64,000 bases of DNA from Mumia quercus. GTDB taxonomy: Bacteria; Actinomycetota; Actinomycetes; Propionibacteriales; Nocardioidaceae. Within the stretch, counting starts at the first letter, position 1. Each line of letters begins with the position of its first letter. A program made the position numbers and the translations under genes. Location of the stretch: assembly GCF_025506335.1 (NCBI RefSeq), contig NZ_JANZYO010000008.1, positions 89,835 through 153,834 of the forward strand, written 5' to 3'. Below the pieces are notes generated by a model. It saw only the letters and a list, made by a program, of their open reading frames with translations. It made no database searches and was not told where the DNA came from. Positions 1 through 8,711 of the stretch are shown here, piece after piece.

Positions 1-2912
1 GCAGACGCGACCCGCACCGACGCGTCGGCCGCCGTCGCCGCCGCGCGCAGGCGTGCGCGTCCAGCAGCCGACAGCTCGCCTTCTCGGGCGAGCCGGTCGA
101 CCTCCTCGCGGACCGCCTGGAGCCCGTCCTCGGCGCGGCGCAGCGCACCGGCCGTCCGATCGACGCTCAGCTCGTAGGCGCCCGAACCGATCGTGACCAC
201 GGCGTCCTTGCCGGACGCCTTCACCGCGCGGACCCCGGGACGGTCGGCGGCGTACCCGCGCTCGCGCCCGGTCCCCTCGACCACGTCCTCGACGCCCGCA
301 CCCGGGACGCGGACCTCGGCGGTCGCGCCGACGGGCACGGTGACGCGCTGCACCAGCGCACCGTCGCGGTGGAACCAGTGGGTCGACGCCTCGCCCCGGG
401 GAGTGCGGATCGTCGCGCGCGCCTCGTCGAGCGCGTCGTGCAGCTCGGGGTCCACCCGGAGCGTCTCGTACCCAGTCGAGTCCGCGGTCTGACCGATGCC
501 CGCCACCCGGTCGTACAGCCAGGCGTCGATCGAGGTGAACATCGGGTGGTTCAGCGAGGAAGCGCCTCGCCAGTCCTCCCAGATCGTTCCCGGACCGTTG
601 GCGAGCATGTAGCCCCAGCCGGGGTACTCCTCGTTGCGGACGACGTCGAGCACGAGGTCGGACCGGCCGTACGCGGCGAGGGCCTCCGGGATGTACTTGA
701 TACCCGGGAGGCCACCGGTGAAGTGGCCGTCCTTCGCCTCGACCTGCGACACGAGCGTGGCGAGCACGTCCTTCTCGCGGCCGTCGGGGACTACCCCGAG
801 CAGGAGCGGGAAGGCGTTCGAGAACTGGCTCGGGCCGTACGTCGCGTCGACCTCGTCGAAGTAGCGGGCGTTGACGGCGTCGCGCACCTGTGCCGCCCGC
901 GCACGGAAGCGCGCGGCGTCCTCGTCGTGGCCGGTCTGCGTCGCCATCGTCGTCATCTCACGCAGCACCCAGAAGTAGAAGACGCTGCGGAAGAGCGTTC
1001 CCTCGGTGCTCTCGACCCCGAGCCAGTCCTGCCCCCACTGCTGGGTCGGACGAGTGACCAGGCCGCCGGACGTCGTCGTCTCCACGTACGCGATCCAGCG
1101 CGCCATCGAGTCGTAGTGCCTGGCGACGACGCTCCCGTCGCCGTACATCCGCTGCAGGTAGCCGGGGATCAGCACCGTGGCCGCTGCCCAGGCCGGGTCC
1201 GACCGGTTCTGCCACCCCGCCGTCGGCTCGACCGGCACGATGTCGGGCACCTGGCCGTCCGCTCGCTGCGCGTCCGCCATGTCGGTCACGAACTTCTCGT
1301 AGAACGCCTGCATGTCGAGGTTGTTCACCAGCGCCTCGGCGGCGATGTGCGCGTCGGCCATCCAGCCACGCTTCTCGCGGGTCGGTGTGTCCTCGGGAAC
1401 GCCGTGCAGACCGTTGACCTGGGTCTGGACGTTGGCCTCGTGGAGCCGGTCGAGCAGGTCGTCGGAGCTGTCGAACGTCCCGGTCCGCGCCACGTCGTTG
1501 TGGACCTCCTGGGCGACGAGCGTCGTCGCGGACGGCGCCTCGGCGAGTCCGGTGACCTCGACCCATCGGAAGCCGGCGTAGACGAACCGCGGCTCCCAGT
1601 CGACGTCGCCGTCACGTGCAGCGGTGTAGCGGTTGGTCTGCGCGGCGCCGATCACGGCGTTGTCGACACGACCGTTGGTGAGGCGCTCACCGTGCTTCAC
1701 CGACACCGTGGCACCGGCAGGCAACGAGGCGCGCAGCCGCGTCCAGCCGGACATGTTGGTGCCGAAGTCGAAGACGTGCACGCCGTCCGCGGGGCTCGTG
1801 ACCTTGACCGCCTCGTGGCTGCGCGTCACCCGCATCGGCTCGTGCGGTGCGGAGGTGAGCGTCCCGAGGCCACCCGAGGCGACCATCGCCGGGGTCCACG
1901 CCGACGCGTCGTACTCCGGGGTGTCCCAGCCCGCGACCTCCCGGCGGGCGTCGTAGGTCTCGCCGTTGAACCGGTTCGCACGGACGACCGGGCCCGCATG
2001 GGAGACCCAGGTCCCGTCGGTGCGCAGCGTGGTCGTCTCGCCGTCAGCCGTGGTGAGACGCAGGAGCGCGAGCACGTCGGAGTCCTCCCCGATCTGGAGT
2101 CCGAGCACATTGCGGCCGTCGTCGACGAGATCGGTCACGTCGTACGTCCGGTAGTGCGCCCGGACACGCGTGTCGGTCGGCTCCGCCTGGAGGCGGTCGT
2201 CGCCGACGCGCTCACCGTTCAGCGTCGCCTCGTAGATGCCGCGGGCGAGCCCGAAGTTCTGCTCGCAGCAGATGCCCTGACCGTCGGGTCCCCGCTCGAA
2301 GTTCCCGCGGCCGGCGACGTACAGACGGGCGCGGGTGACGGCGCCGCGTACGTCGGTCGTCCCGCGCAGGTAGCTCCCGCCAGCGGCCTTCGACGCTGGG
2401 GAGATCCAACGGGTGTCCCCCCAGTCGCCGGCGTCGAGGAGACCCGTCTCGAAGCGCGCGGGTGCGCTCCAGGCGGCCACGCGGTCACGCCCGTCCCAGA
2501 CCCGTACGCGCCAGTGGTAGGTCGTCTCGCTCGCCAGGTCGGGCCCGCCGTACGCGATCGCGAAGCTCCTGCGCGAGGCCACACGTCCGGTGTCCCAGAC
2601 GTCGGCCTCCCCCGCCGCGAGCCGTGCGGCGGAGCTCGCGATCTCGACCTCGTAGGCGGACTGCGTCTGGTCGCGCGCGTCGGACTCGAGGATCCACGAG
2701 AGCCTCGGCTGTGCGGCGTCGACGCCGAGCGGAGAGGTGTGGTTCTCGACCTCCAGACCGCCGACGGTCACCGGCGACCTGGTGTCGTTCGTGGCCGGCA
2801 CCGCGGTGGAAGGGGCAGGGAGCCCGACGCCGGTGAGGGCGAGGACGAATGCGCCGGCGACGACGACCGCCTGCCTGGCTCTCGAGGGGAAAGCAGATCT
2901 GGTCGCGCTCAC
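1..2912 (-). CDS. GH78 alpha-L-rhamnosidase, secreted, 3' end cut by window edge
   Basis: This gene encodes a secreted alpha-L-rhamnosidase that should release terminal L-rhamnose from plant glycosides or polysaccharides. About 970 residues are visible with no stop, so only a short C-terminal part can be missing. The GTG start at 2912 has GAGGAACC/GGGAG-like ribosome-binding bases just upstream, and the first 40 residues form an Arg-rich, then hydrophobic signal peptide ending near AVPA. A fibronectin-like N-terminal part (VGGLEVENHTSPLGV) is followed near residue 507 by PTREKRGWMADAH, the GH78 catalytic-domain signature (family form: PTREERGW.GDA), and near residue 760 by YPGWGYMLANG...IWEDW, also characteristic of GH78. 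The promoter carries a LacI-type operator and a palindrome shared with the GH106 gene at 5.1-8.1 kb, so the two enzymes are probably co-induced. The family call is firm; substrate is inferred. Confidence 0.9.
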   Translation of the reverse strand, partial: MSATRSAFPSRARQAVVVAGAFVLALTGVGLPAPSTAVPATNDTRSPVTVGGLEVENHTSPLGVDAAQPRLSWILESDARDQTQSAYEVEIASSAARLAAGEADVWDTGRVASRRSFAIAYGGPDLASETTYHWRVRVWDGRDRVAAWSAPARFETGLLDAGDWGDTRWISPASKAAGGSYLRGTTDVRGAVTRARLYVAGRGNFERGPDGQGICCEQNFGLARGIYEATLNGERVGDDRLQAEPTDTRVRAHYRTYDVTDLVDDGRNVLGLQIGEDSDVLALLRLTTADGETTTLRTDGTWVSHAGPVVRANRFNGETYDARREVAGWDTPEYDASAWTPAMVASGGLGTLTSAPHEPMRVTRSHEAVKVTSPADGVHVFDFGTNMSGWTRLRASLPAGATVSVKHGERLTNGRVDNAVIGAAQTNRYTAARDGDVDWEPRFVYAGFRWVEVTGLAEAPSATTLVAQEVHNDVARTGTFDSSDDLLDRLHEANVQTQVNGLHGVPEDTPTREKRGWMADAHIAAEALVNNLDMQAFYEKFVTDMADAQRADGQVPDIVPVEPTAGWQNRSDPAWAAATVLIPGYLQRMYGDGSVVARHYDSMARWIAYVETTTSGGLVTRPTQQWGQDWLGVESTEGTLFRSVFYFWVLREMTTMATQTGHDEDAARFRARAAQVRDAVNARYFDEVDATYGPSQFSNAFPLLLGVVPDGREKDVLATLVSQVEAKDGHFTGGLPGIKYIPEALAAYGRSDLVLDVVRNEEYPGWGYMLANGPGTIWEDWRGASSLNHPMFTSIDAWLYDRVAGIGQTADSTGYETLRVDPELHDALDEARATIRTPRGEASTHWFHRDGALVQRVTVPVGATAEVRVPGAGVEDVVEGTGRERGYAADRPGVRAVKASGKDAVVTIGSGAYELSVDRTAGALRRAEDGLQAVREEVDRLAREGELSAAGRARLRAAATAADASVRVAS

Positions 2913-2933
2913 GGCGGCTCCCGGTTCCTCGGC

Positions 2934-2949
2934 GTTGAATCGATTCAAC
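2934..2949 (-). promoter_or_regulatory. LacI-family operator upstream of the GH78 gene
   Basis: The sequence GTTGAATCGATTCAAC is a perfect 16-bp palindrome with the central CG typical of LacI/GalR-family operators. It lies 21 bp upstream of the GH78 start codon, between the putative promoter and the gene, where a bound repressor would block transcription. No LacI-family gene is present in the window, so the regulator must be encoded elsewhere, perhaps beyond the left edge. Confidence 0.75.
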
Positions 2950-2961
2950 TCTGGTCGCCGA

Positions 2962-2990
2962 ACCTATGAGCCACGTCACACTGTGGTCAA
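2962..2990 (-). promoter_or_regulatory. Putative GH78 promoter overlapping a CRP/GlxR-like box
   Basis: On the minus strand TTGACC (2985-2990) is followed after 17 bp by ATAGGT (2962-2967), a plausible sigma-70 type promoter. The same stretch contains TGTGACGTGGCTCATA (2965-2980), close to the CRP/GlxR consensus TGTGA-N6-TCACA. The block GTGTGACGTGGCTCATA is closely matched upstream of the GH106 gene (GTGTGGCGTGCGTCATA at 8137-8153), which argues that it is functional. Whether it is mainly the core promoter or an activator site cannot be decided from sequence. Confidence 0.45.
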
Positions 2991-3018
2991 GGTGCCTGGC
3001 CGGTTCCGGCCAGGCACC
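2991..3018. promoter_or_regulatory. 28-bp hairpin containing the palindrome shared with the GH106 promoter; terminator or operator
   Basis: GGTGCCTGGCCGG and CCGGCCAGGCACC form a perfect 13-bp inverted repeat around a TT centre. It lies about 80 bp beyond the stop of the CocE-like gene and just upstream of the GH78 promoter, so it may terminate the upstream gene. Its inner 16 bp (TGGCCGGTTCCGGCCA, 2997-3012) recur on the opposite strand as TGGCCGGAACCGGCCA at 8168-8183 in the GH106 promoter, 48-50 bp from the LacI-type operator in both cases. That spacing favours a protein-binding site in addition to, or instead of, a terminator role. There is no U-tract. Confidence 0.6.
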
Positions 3019-3099
3019 GACCCCGATGTGGGCACTTTCCCACCGAATCCAGAAGGGATTGCGTGGAGAAGCGACCACATCGGGGATGGGGCGGGACCG

Positions 3100-5031
3100 T
3101 CAGGGCGTCAGGACGCGCGTCTCACGTGCGACCGTGCCCGGGACGAGCTCGTTGCGCTTCGGCAGCCAGTCCCAGCCCTTCGCCCAGGTCGGCTGCGGCA
3201 GCGCGAGGCCCGGCAGCGCGAAGCTCGACTTCGCCAGGTCGAGCGTGTACGTCGACGCGCTCGTGTCGACGTTGCGCACGCGGCCGTTGGCCGCACCCAC
3301 CACGACGACGCCGAGGCGGTGACCCTTCTTGACGATCGCGTCGTCCGGGTCGAGCGTGACCGTGACGTCGTGCGTTCCCGCACCGTCGAGGCGTGCCCAG
3401 CCGCGGCCGAGGATCTGCAGCGGCGTCGTCCCCACGTTGCGCGCCATCGTGAAGTAGCACGCGTCGTCGGCCGGGGTGGACTCGCCGACGCACGTCTCGG
3501 TCGTCGTCGTGGACGCGCCGTCACCGGTGGTGAGCACGCGGTCCGCCTCGCCGTAGTCGACGAGCATGACGCCGACCTGGCCGGTCGGGACCTCCGTCGT
3601 CACGCGCAGCCTCGCGACCATCGAGCCGCTCATCCGTGCGTCGGCGAGCAGCGGGCTGGTCGCGTACAGGAGCCGGTTGGCGTTGGTGCCCTCGGCGACC
3701 GCCGCGTTCTCACGCTGGCTCGGCGAGTTGACCCAGCTCTGCGTGGCCTTGGCCGGCATGAGACGCAGGCTGCCGTCCGCCTGCGGACGAAGCGTCGTCG
3801 CCGCGGGACGGACCGGCCACGTGCGGGACTCGACCCAGTGGTTGGGCGTGGTCTCGACGCGCACGGCAGGCTCGCGCAGGATCCCGTTCTTGATGTCCAT
3901 CAGCTCGTGGTCGAACCAGCGGTGCAGCGTACGTACCCAGTCGTCGCGGTCGATGTCGAACGGGTCGATGTGCCCGACGCGGCTGAGCCACATCTTGCGG
4001 GTGACACCGGCCTTGCCGAGCGCCTCCCACCAGGTCGAGAAGTGCCGCGTCTTGACGTTGGTGTCCTGCAGGCCGTGGAAGATGAAGACGCTCGCCTTGA
4101 CCTTCTTGGCGTTGAGCTCGACCGAGTCACGGTAGTTGCGCTCGTCCCAGAAGGCGTTGTGCTCGCCAGTCTCGTCGGCGTCCTCGTCGTTCATCCGCTG
4201 CAGCGTCGCCGAGCAGTCCTGCGGCATGGTGCGGTTCGCGGCGACGCGGCTGGCCAGACCGCTGGAGTAGTTCCAGCTGTACGGCAGGCCCTGCGAGCGG
4301 CTGTAGTCGTACCAGGAGCTGATCGAGCCGATCGGTACGATCGTCTCGAGGCCCTTCACGCCGGTGGCAGCGACGCCGTTGGCGATCGTGCCGTCGTAGC
4401 TCTTGCCGATCATGCCTGTCTTGCCGTTGCTCCAGTCGGCCTTCACCGGGTTGCCGTCGGCGTCGACGGCCTCGGCGTTGCCGTTGAGCCACTCGACCAC
4501 GGCCTTGATCGAGCCGACGTCGGACTTGCCGCCGGTGTCGACGCAGCCGGCCGAGCGCGAGGTCCCCGCGACGTCAGCCGCGATGTACGCGTATCCGCGG
4601 GGGACGAAGTAGTTGTCGTAGAAGAGCGGGAACTTCTCCAGGTTGCCGTCGGCGTCGAACCTCTTGCACTCCGCCTCGTTCCCGCGGCACAGGCTCGTGT
4701 AGTACGGGCTGGCGTCCATGACGACCGGGACGTCGACGCCGCGCGCGTCGAGCTCGCGCGGGCGCACGATGTCCGCCGCGATCTTGTCCTTCTCGCCGTC
4801 GCCGTCGAAGTCGGGTGCGAGCACCCAGACGGTCTCGCGGATGGCGTCCGCGTAGCTGTAGACGGGGGCGGAGACACCGCCCTGGAGGACGTACGGCTTG
4901 GCCGCCGGCGCCGCGGACGCAGTGGTCACGGTGCCGGCGGCCAGGGCCGTGCCGGTGAGGGTCAGAGTGAGGAGCAGGGCAACCCCGCCACGGGGTCTGC
5001 GCGCGCGCCGCGCCACGTTCGTGAGGTGCAT
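3100..5031 (-). CDS. Secreted CocE/NonD (Xaa-Pro dipeptidyl-peptidase, S15-type) alpha/beta hydrolase
   Basis: This encodes an exported serine hydrolase of the X-Pro dipeptidyl-peptidase/cocaine-esterase family. The chosen ATG at 5031 (643 residues) begins right before a basic and hydrophobic signal peptide ending near ASAAPA; an in-frame GTG at 5067 would add 12 residues and is the alternative. The nucleophile elbow GKSYDG is near residue 210 and is followed by a motif (IGSISSWYDY) typical of PepX/CocE proteins; a C-terminal beta-sandwich region (about 400-640) fits the family. It starts 66 bp after the GH106 stop on the same strand and is probably cotranscribed with it. In a rhamnoside-degradation setting it could remove esters from the glycan or act on peptides; the actual substrate is unknown. 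Confidence 0.85.
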   Translation of the reverse strand: MHLTNVARRARRPRGGVALLLTLTLTGTALAAGTVTTASAAPAAKPYVLQGGVSAPVYSYADAIRETVWVLAPDFDGDGEKDKIAADIVRPRELDARGVDVPVVMDASPYYTSLCRGNEAECKRFDADGNLEKFPLFYDNYFVPRGYAYIAADVAGTSRSAGCVDTGGKSDVGSIKAVVEWLNGNAEAVDADGNPVKADWSNGKTGMIGKSYDGTIANGVAATGVKGLETIVPIGSISSWYDYSRSQGLPYSWNYSSGLASRVAANRTMPQDCSATLQRMNDEDADETGEHNAFWDERNYRDSVELNAKKVKASVFIFHGLQDTNVKTRHFSTWWEALGKAGVTRKMWLSRVGHIDPFDIDRDDWVRTLHRWFDHELMDIKNGILREPAVRVETTPNHWVESRTWPVRPAATTLRPQADGSLRLMPAKATQSWVNSPSQRENAAVAEGTNANRLLYATSPLLADARMSGSMVARLRVTTEVPTGQVGVMLVDYGEADRVLTTGDGASTTTTETCVGESTPADDACYFTMARNVGTTPLQILGRGWARLDGAGTHDVTVTLDPDDAIVKKGHRLGVVVVGAANGRVRNVDTSASTYTLDLAKSSFALPGLALPQPTWAKGWDWLPKRNELVPGTVARETRVLTP

Positions 5032-5097
5032 GGGACGCAGTGTGGCGTGCAGGGTCCCCCTCCGCACTCTGCTTGCGATGAAATGTCCGTCATGTGG

Positions 5098-8085
5098 TCA
5101 GGCGTCGACCGTCGCCTCGCCGTACGGGAGCACGCGTACCGGGCCCACCAGCCCCGTGCGCACGCGGGCAGCCCCGCCGAACACCTCGGGCTGCGCCGTG
5201 CGCATGCGGTTGAACAGCGTGGTCGCGACCTCGACCTCCACGTGGTTCACGCCCGCGCGCAGCAGGTGCCCGACGTCGACGCGGGTGTCGGTCGGCGACG
5301 CGACGACCGCGCGCCCGTTCACCTTGACGGCGTAGGTCCCGAGGACCGCGCCGAGGTCGAGGTACGCCCCTACCGTCCGGTCCCACGTACGCGGCAGGGT
5401 GACCGTCGTCGTGTAGCGCCCGATGCCGGAGGCGTCCTCCAGACCCGGCACCTCGGTCCACGGCACGAGGGTCTCGAGGCGGTGGACCGAGCGCACGGTG
5501 TCGGTGGTCGTCGGCGTACGCCCGGGCCGCCAGTCCTCGACGACCAGCGTCCACGACGTCAGCTCCACCGGGTCCGGCACGGCGGCGACTCGCGCGGTCC
5601 TCGTCCGGCCGTTGCTCAGCGCGACGCTGTACGCACCGGCCGCCGACGCCCGTACGACCAGGGAGCGTGCCTCGAGGCGTGCGTCGGCGGCGTCGGTCGA
5701 GACGACGTGCGCGGTCTTGGCGCTGCGCTTGTCGGCCCAGCCACGTGACGCCAGCGCGACCACCGTGGTCGAGCCCGGCGTGAGGCGGACACGGACGGTG
5801 AAGGTGCGCCCCTCCTGGCGGTACACCGCGACGCGGCGCACCTCGCCCGTCCACGCGTCGAGCACGTACGGCACGAGGTCGCCACCGCGCGTCGCGGTGA
5901 GCGACACCTCCTGCTCGACGAGGCTGAGCGGCCGGTTCTCCGCGTGCCGTGCGTTGGCGAGCAGGAACAGGTCGGCGTCGCCCGTACGACGGTGCTGGTG
6001 CACGACCGTCGAGCGCTCGTGGCTCACCTGGCGCTCGACCCCGAGGTCGGCCAGCGCCGTCGGGATGTCGGCGGCCACCGCCGCGTTGCGGACGTTGGGC
6101 TGGGCGAAGGCGGTGCGGACGGCCTCGGCGACGACGGCGTCGTCGGCTGCCGTCCCCCTGCCGTCCGCGGTCGGCGTGCTCCAGTCGCCGAGGAAGACGA
6201 TCGGGAAGCCCCGCTTCGCGAGGTCGGCGATCTTCTTCGCCGCCTCGACGGTCAGCGTCGTACGGCGCCCGCGGAAGGCGTCGCCCTCGACCACCATCGC
6301 CTTGTACGCCGGGCCGTCGGGTGCCAGGCGCCCGTCGCGCAGCGTCACGGAGTCGTCGGCGAGGACGGCCGAGGAGATGAAGGTGTGGCTCCACCCGAGC
6401 GGGATGCCGTCGTTCGTGGCCCACTGTGCACCGATGCCGGTTGCCGCCCACCCCTTCTGACGGAAGTAGACGAGGTCGGTCCGGTTGCGGCCCTGCTGCA
6501 GCACCCACTGCGTACGGCGGAGGTAGTCGGCGATCGCGGGGACGTGCTTCCAGCTCGGCTGGCGCGGTCCCCACGCCTCGGAGTAGCCCGGCGCTCCCCC
6601 GTACGGGGAGAACGCCGCGAAGCCGGGCCACGCCGCGCCGGGCGCCTCGGCGTACGGGTAGCCGTGCAGGACCGCCTGGTTGACGCCGGCGGCGTAGATG
6701 CTGTTGAGCGTGGTGAGCACGCGGTCCCACGTCACGTTGTACGCCGCGCCGTTGTACGCCGCCGCCTCGCACGACAGGATCGTCCGTCCCGCGAGGTCGC
6801 GACCGCCGGCCATGACGCGGTAGTCGTCGAGGTTCTTGAACCCCAGCGACTCCGTCTCGGGCTGGTCGAGGAGCCCCGAGTGCGCGAGCGTGTCGGTCTC
6901 GAGCCCGTACGCCTGGATGCGCAGCTCGAGCCCGAGGTCGTGCGCCCAGTCGCGCAGCGGGATCAGGTGGTGGTCGCGGTAGAGGTCGCTGAACGTCATC
7001 GCGAGGTCGTCGCGCACCCGCGTCGTCAGGTCGGGGTCGTAGGTGTAGAGGTACTTCTCCTTCACCTCGACGATCACGGGCAGGAACGGTGCGAGGTCGT
7101 AGCCGTTGCGGGCGCGGAACGCCTCCAGCATCCCCGGCGTCCAGATCGTGGCACCGGTCTCGATCTCGAGGGAGTCCTCGAAGAACGTGGCGCCGGCGCG
7201 CTTGATGAGACGCCGCAGCTCCCGGTCGAGGATGTTCTCCTCCCAGAAGTCGGTCACCGCCTTGGTGCCCTTCGCACTGAAGTGGTCGACGACGAACGCC
7301 TCAGGGCTGGTGTGCGGGCCGGCCTCGGGGAGCTGTCCCGATCCGCGCTCCCAGTACGAGAAGAGGAGCCACGTGCCCTCGGCCGGCGCCGTCCAGCGGA
7401 TGCGGCCGTCGCGCACCTCGGCAGTGAGGTCGACCAGCGACGAGGCGTCGAGCGTGCTCTCCCGGGTCGAGGGGGTGACGAGACGGACGGCCTGGACCGC
7501 GAGGAGCGTCGTCTTCTGCACGTGCTCCTCGGCGGCGACGACCGGTGCCGGCACCTCGCCGTCGTACGTCTGGCCGGCCTCGACGGTGGCCAGGCCGTGG
7601 GCGAGCTCCTTGATCGCCGCGTCGTCGTCGGGCGTGACGCCGGGGACGGCGGCCGGCCACGACGGGCCCGCCGTCAGGTCGAGCGTGACGCCGTCGCGGT
7701 CGGCCTGGCGGAACGCGGCCTTGACGGCGGTGGTCCAGGCCGGGGTGCCCCAGCCGTGCCCCTCCGGGTCGAGCGCCCCACCGTCGCGGATGCTGTGGTG
7801 GACGTCGGCGATCTCCATGCCGCCGAAACCGGCACGGGCGATCTCGCGCACCTCGCGCTGGACCTGGCCCGGATCGACCAGGCCGTGCGGCCACCACCAC
7901 CGGAAGCGCGCCCCGTACCGGCTCGCGGGGTCGGCGAAGGTCTGCTCGACGCCCCGCCATCCCGCGCCCGCGGCCGCCGCGGGGGTCAGTGCTCCGGGCC
8001 CCCACGCCAAGCCGGCGCCGGCCACGGCCGAGGCCGCGATGAAGGTCCGGCGGCTGAGGGAGGACTCGCTAGGTCGATCTGGCAC
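5098..8085 (-). CDS. GH106-type alpha-L-rhamnosidase-like glycoside hydrolase, Tat-exported
   Basis: This encodes a 995-residue exported enzyme resembling GH106 alpha-L-rhamnosidases. The GTG at 8085 sits behind a strong GAGGAG site and gives a Tat signal (SRRTFIAAS, then a hydrophobic stretch, cleavage near PAAAA); longer starts up to 8358 would bury this signal. The N-terminal catalytic region contains GFGGMEIADVHH (about residue 85) and DGVTLDLTAGPSWP, both characteristic of GH106, and SLEIE further on; the C-terminal quarter looks like the beta-sandwich accessory domains of the family. Upstream lie a LacI-type operator, a CRP-like box and the palindrome shared with the GH78 gene. Two unrelated rhamnosidase families under matching control suggest attack on a rhamnose-rich polymer such as rhamnogalacturonan, which is inference. 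Confidence 0.82.
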   Translation of the reverse strand: MPDRPSESSLSRRTFIAASAVAGAGLAWGPGALTPAAAAGAGWRGVEQTFADPASRYGARFRWWWPHGLVDPGQVQREVREIARAGFGGMEIADVHHSIRDGGALDPEGHGWGTPAWTTAVKAAFRQADRDGVTLDLTAGPSWPAAVPGVTPDDDAAIKELAHGLATVEAGQTYDGEVPAPVVAAEEHVQKTTLLAVQAVRLVTPSTRESTLDASSLVDLTAEVRDGRIRWTAPAEGTWLLFSYWERGSGQLPEAGPHTSPEAFVVDHFSAKGTKAVTDFWEENILDRELRRLIKRAGATFFEDSLEIETGATIWTPGMLEAFRARNGYDLAPFLPVIVEVKEKYLYTYDPDLTTRVRDDLAMTFSDLYRDHHLIPLRDWAHDLGLELRIQAYGLETDTLAHSGLLDQPETESLGFKNLDDYRVMAGGRDLAGRTILSCEAAAYNGAAYNVTWDRVLTTLNSIYAAGVNQAVLHGYPYAEAPGAAWPGFAAFSPYGGAPGYSEAWGPRQPSWKHVPAIADYLRRTQWVLQQGRNRTDLVYFRQKGWAATGIGAQWATNDGIPLGWSHTFISSAVLADDSVTLRDGRLAPDGPAYKAMVVEGDAFRGRRTTLTVEAAKKIADLAKRGFPIVFLGDWSTPTADGRGTAADDAVVAEAVRTAFAQPNVRNAAVAADIPTALADLGVERQVSHERSTVVHQHRRTGDADLFLLANARHAENRPLSLVEQEVSLTATRGGDLVPYVLDAWTGEVRRVAVYRQEGRTFTVRVRLTPGSTTVVALASRGWADKRSAKTAHVVSTDAADARLEARSLVVRASAAGAYSVALSNGRTRTARVAAVPDPVELTSWTLVVEDWRPGRTPTTTDTVRSVHRLETLVPWTEVPGLEDASGIGRYTTTVTLPRTWDRTVGAYLDLGAVLGTYAVKVNGRAVVASPTDTRVDVGHLLRAGVNHVEVEVATTLFNRMRTAQPEVFGGAARVRTGLVGPVRVLPYGEATVDA

Positions 8086-8105
8086 ATCTGCTCCTCGATC
8101 GGGAA

Positions 8106-8117
8106 TGAAACGTTTCA
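8106..8117 (-). promoter_or_regulatory. LacI-family operator upstream of the GH106 gene
   Basis: TGAAACGTTTCA is a perfect 12-bp palindrome with a central CG, the classic LacI/CcpA-type half-site arrangement. It lies 20 bp before the GTG start of the GH106 gene, matching the placement of the operator before GH78. Its sequence differs from that one (TGAAACG versus TTGAATCG arms), so the same repressor need not bind both. Confidence 0.7.
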
Positions 8118-8136
8118 CCTGCTGGTGTCCGCAGCG

Positions 8137-8183
8137 TATGACGCACGCCACACCGGCAGCCACCTCGTGGCCGGAACCGGCCA
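8137..8183 (-). promoter_or_regulatory. GH106 upstream control region: CRP-like box and shared TGGCCGG palindrome
   Basis: The minus strand holds TGTGGCGTGCGTCATA (8137-8152), one mismatch in the first half and one in the second from the CRP/GlxR consensus. The palindrome TGGCCGGAACCGGCCA (8168-8183, plus strand) is identical in reverse complement to the core of the hairpin at 2997-3012. Order and spacing relative to the LacI-type operator are nearly the same at both loci. The divergent deaminase gene starts at 8219 and shares this intergenic space. Confidence 0.5.
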
Positions 8184-8218
8184 AACCCTCTGGGCCTGCG
8201 ACCCGGCACACTGAGGCG

Positions 8219-8704
8219 ATGAGCGGACTCACCGACACCGACCTCCACCACCTGCGCCGCTGCGTCGAGCTTGCGGGTCTCGCCCTCGCCGAGGGCGACG
8301 AACCCTTCGGGTCGGTCCTCGTCGGCGGCGACGGACAGGTCCTCTTCGAGGACCACAACCGCGTGAAGGGCGGCGACGCGACGCGTCACCCGGAGCTCGC
8401 GATCGCGCAGTGGGCCGCCGCACAGCTCTCCCCCGGCGCACGTGCGGCCGCCACCGTCTACACGTCGGGCGAGCACTGCGCGATGTGCGCCGCCGCCCAC
8501 GGCTGGGCCGAGCTCGGCCGCATCGTGTACGTCGTGGCGGGCGCCCGGCTCGCGGAGCTCCGCGAGCAGTGGGGCCTCGCGCCGTCGCCCGTGGCTGCGC
8601 TGCCGATCACCGCCGTCGCCCCGCGCGTACCGGTCGAAGGGCCGGTCCCGCAGCTCGCGGGCGAGGTCGAGGCGATGTACGAGCGGTGCTTCGGCCCGCA
8701 GTGA
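8219..8704 (+). CDS. Nucleoside/guanine deaminase-like zinc enzyme (CDA superfamily)
   Basis: This 161-residue protein belongs to the cytidine/deoxycytidylate deaminase-like fold and probably deaminates a free base or nucleoside such as guanine. Zinc ligands and the catalytic glutamate are visible in RHPELA (near residue 57; the usual form is HAE) and in GEHCAMC (near residue 88; the usual form is PCxxC, here with His before the first Cys). The ATG at 8219 follows a GAGGC stretch. The length matches single-domain guanine deaminases and TadA-like proteins, but TadA orthologues carry HAE and PCxMC, so a metabolic deaminase is more likely. It stands alone, transcribed away from the GH106 gene. 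Confidence 0.8.
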   Translation: MSGLTDTDLHHLRRCVELAGLALAEGDEPFGSVLVGGDGQVLFEDHNRVKGGDATRHPELAIAQWAAAQLSPGARAAATVYTSGEHCAMCAAAHGWAELGRIVYVVAGARLAELREQWGLAPSPVAALPITAVAPRVPVEGPVPQLAGEVEAMYERCFGPQ

Positions 8705-8711
8705 GGGCGAT

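Noticed and set aside
369-2969. 866-codon plus-strand open frame opposite the GH78 gene
   Set aside because: Its product is Arg/Val/Asp-rich low-complexity sequence with no domain, and it is the mirror of a gene with clear GH78 motifs; a high-GC shadow.
5067-5067. GTG at 5067 as the start of the CocE-like gene
   Set aside because: It places 12 non-signal residues before the signal peptide; ATG 5031 gives a normal export signal, though the ribosome-binding site is poor for either.
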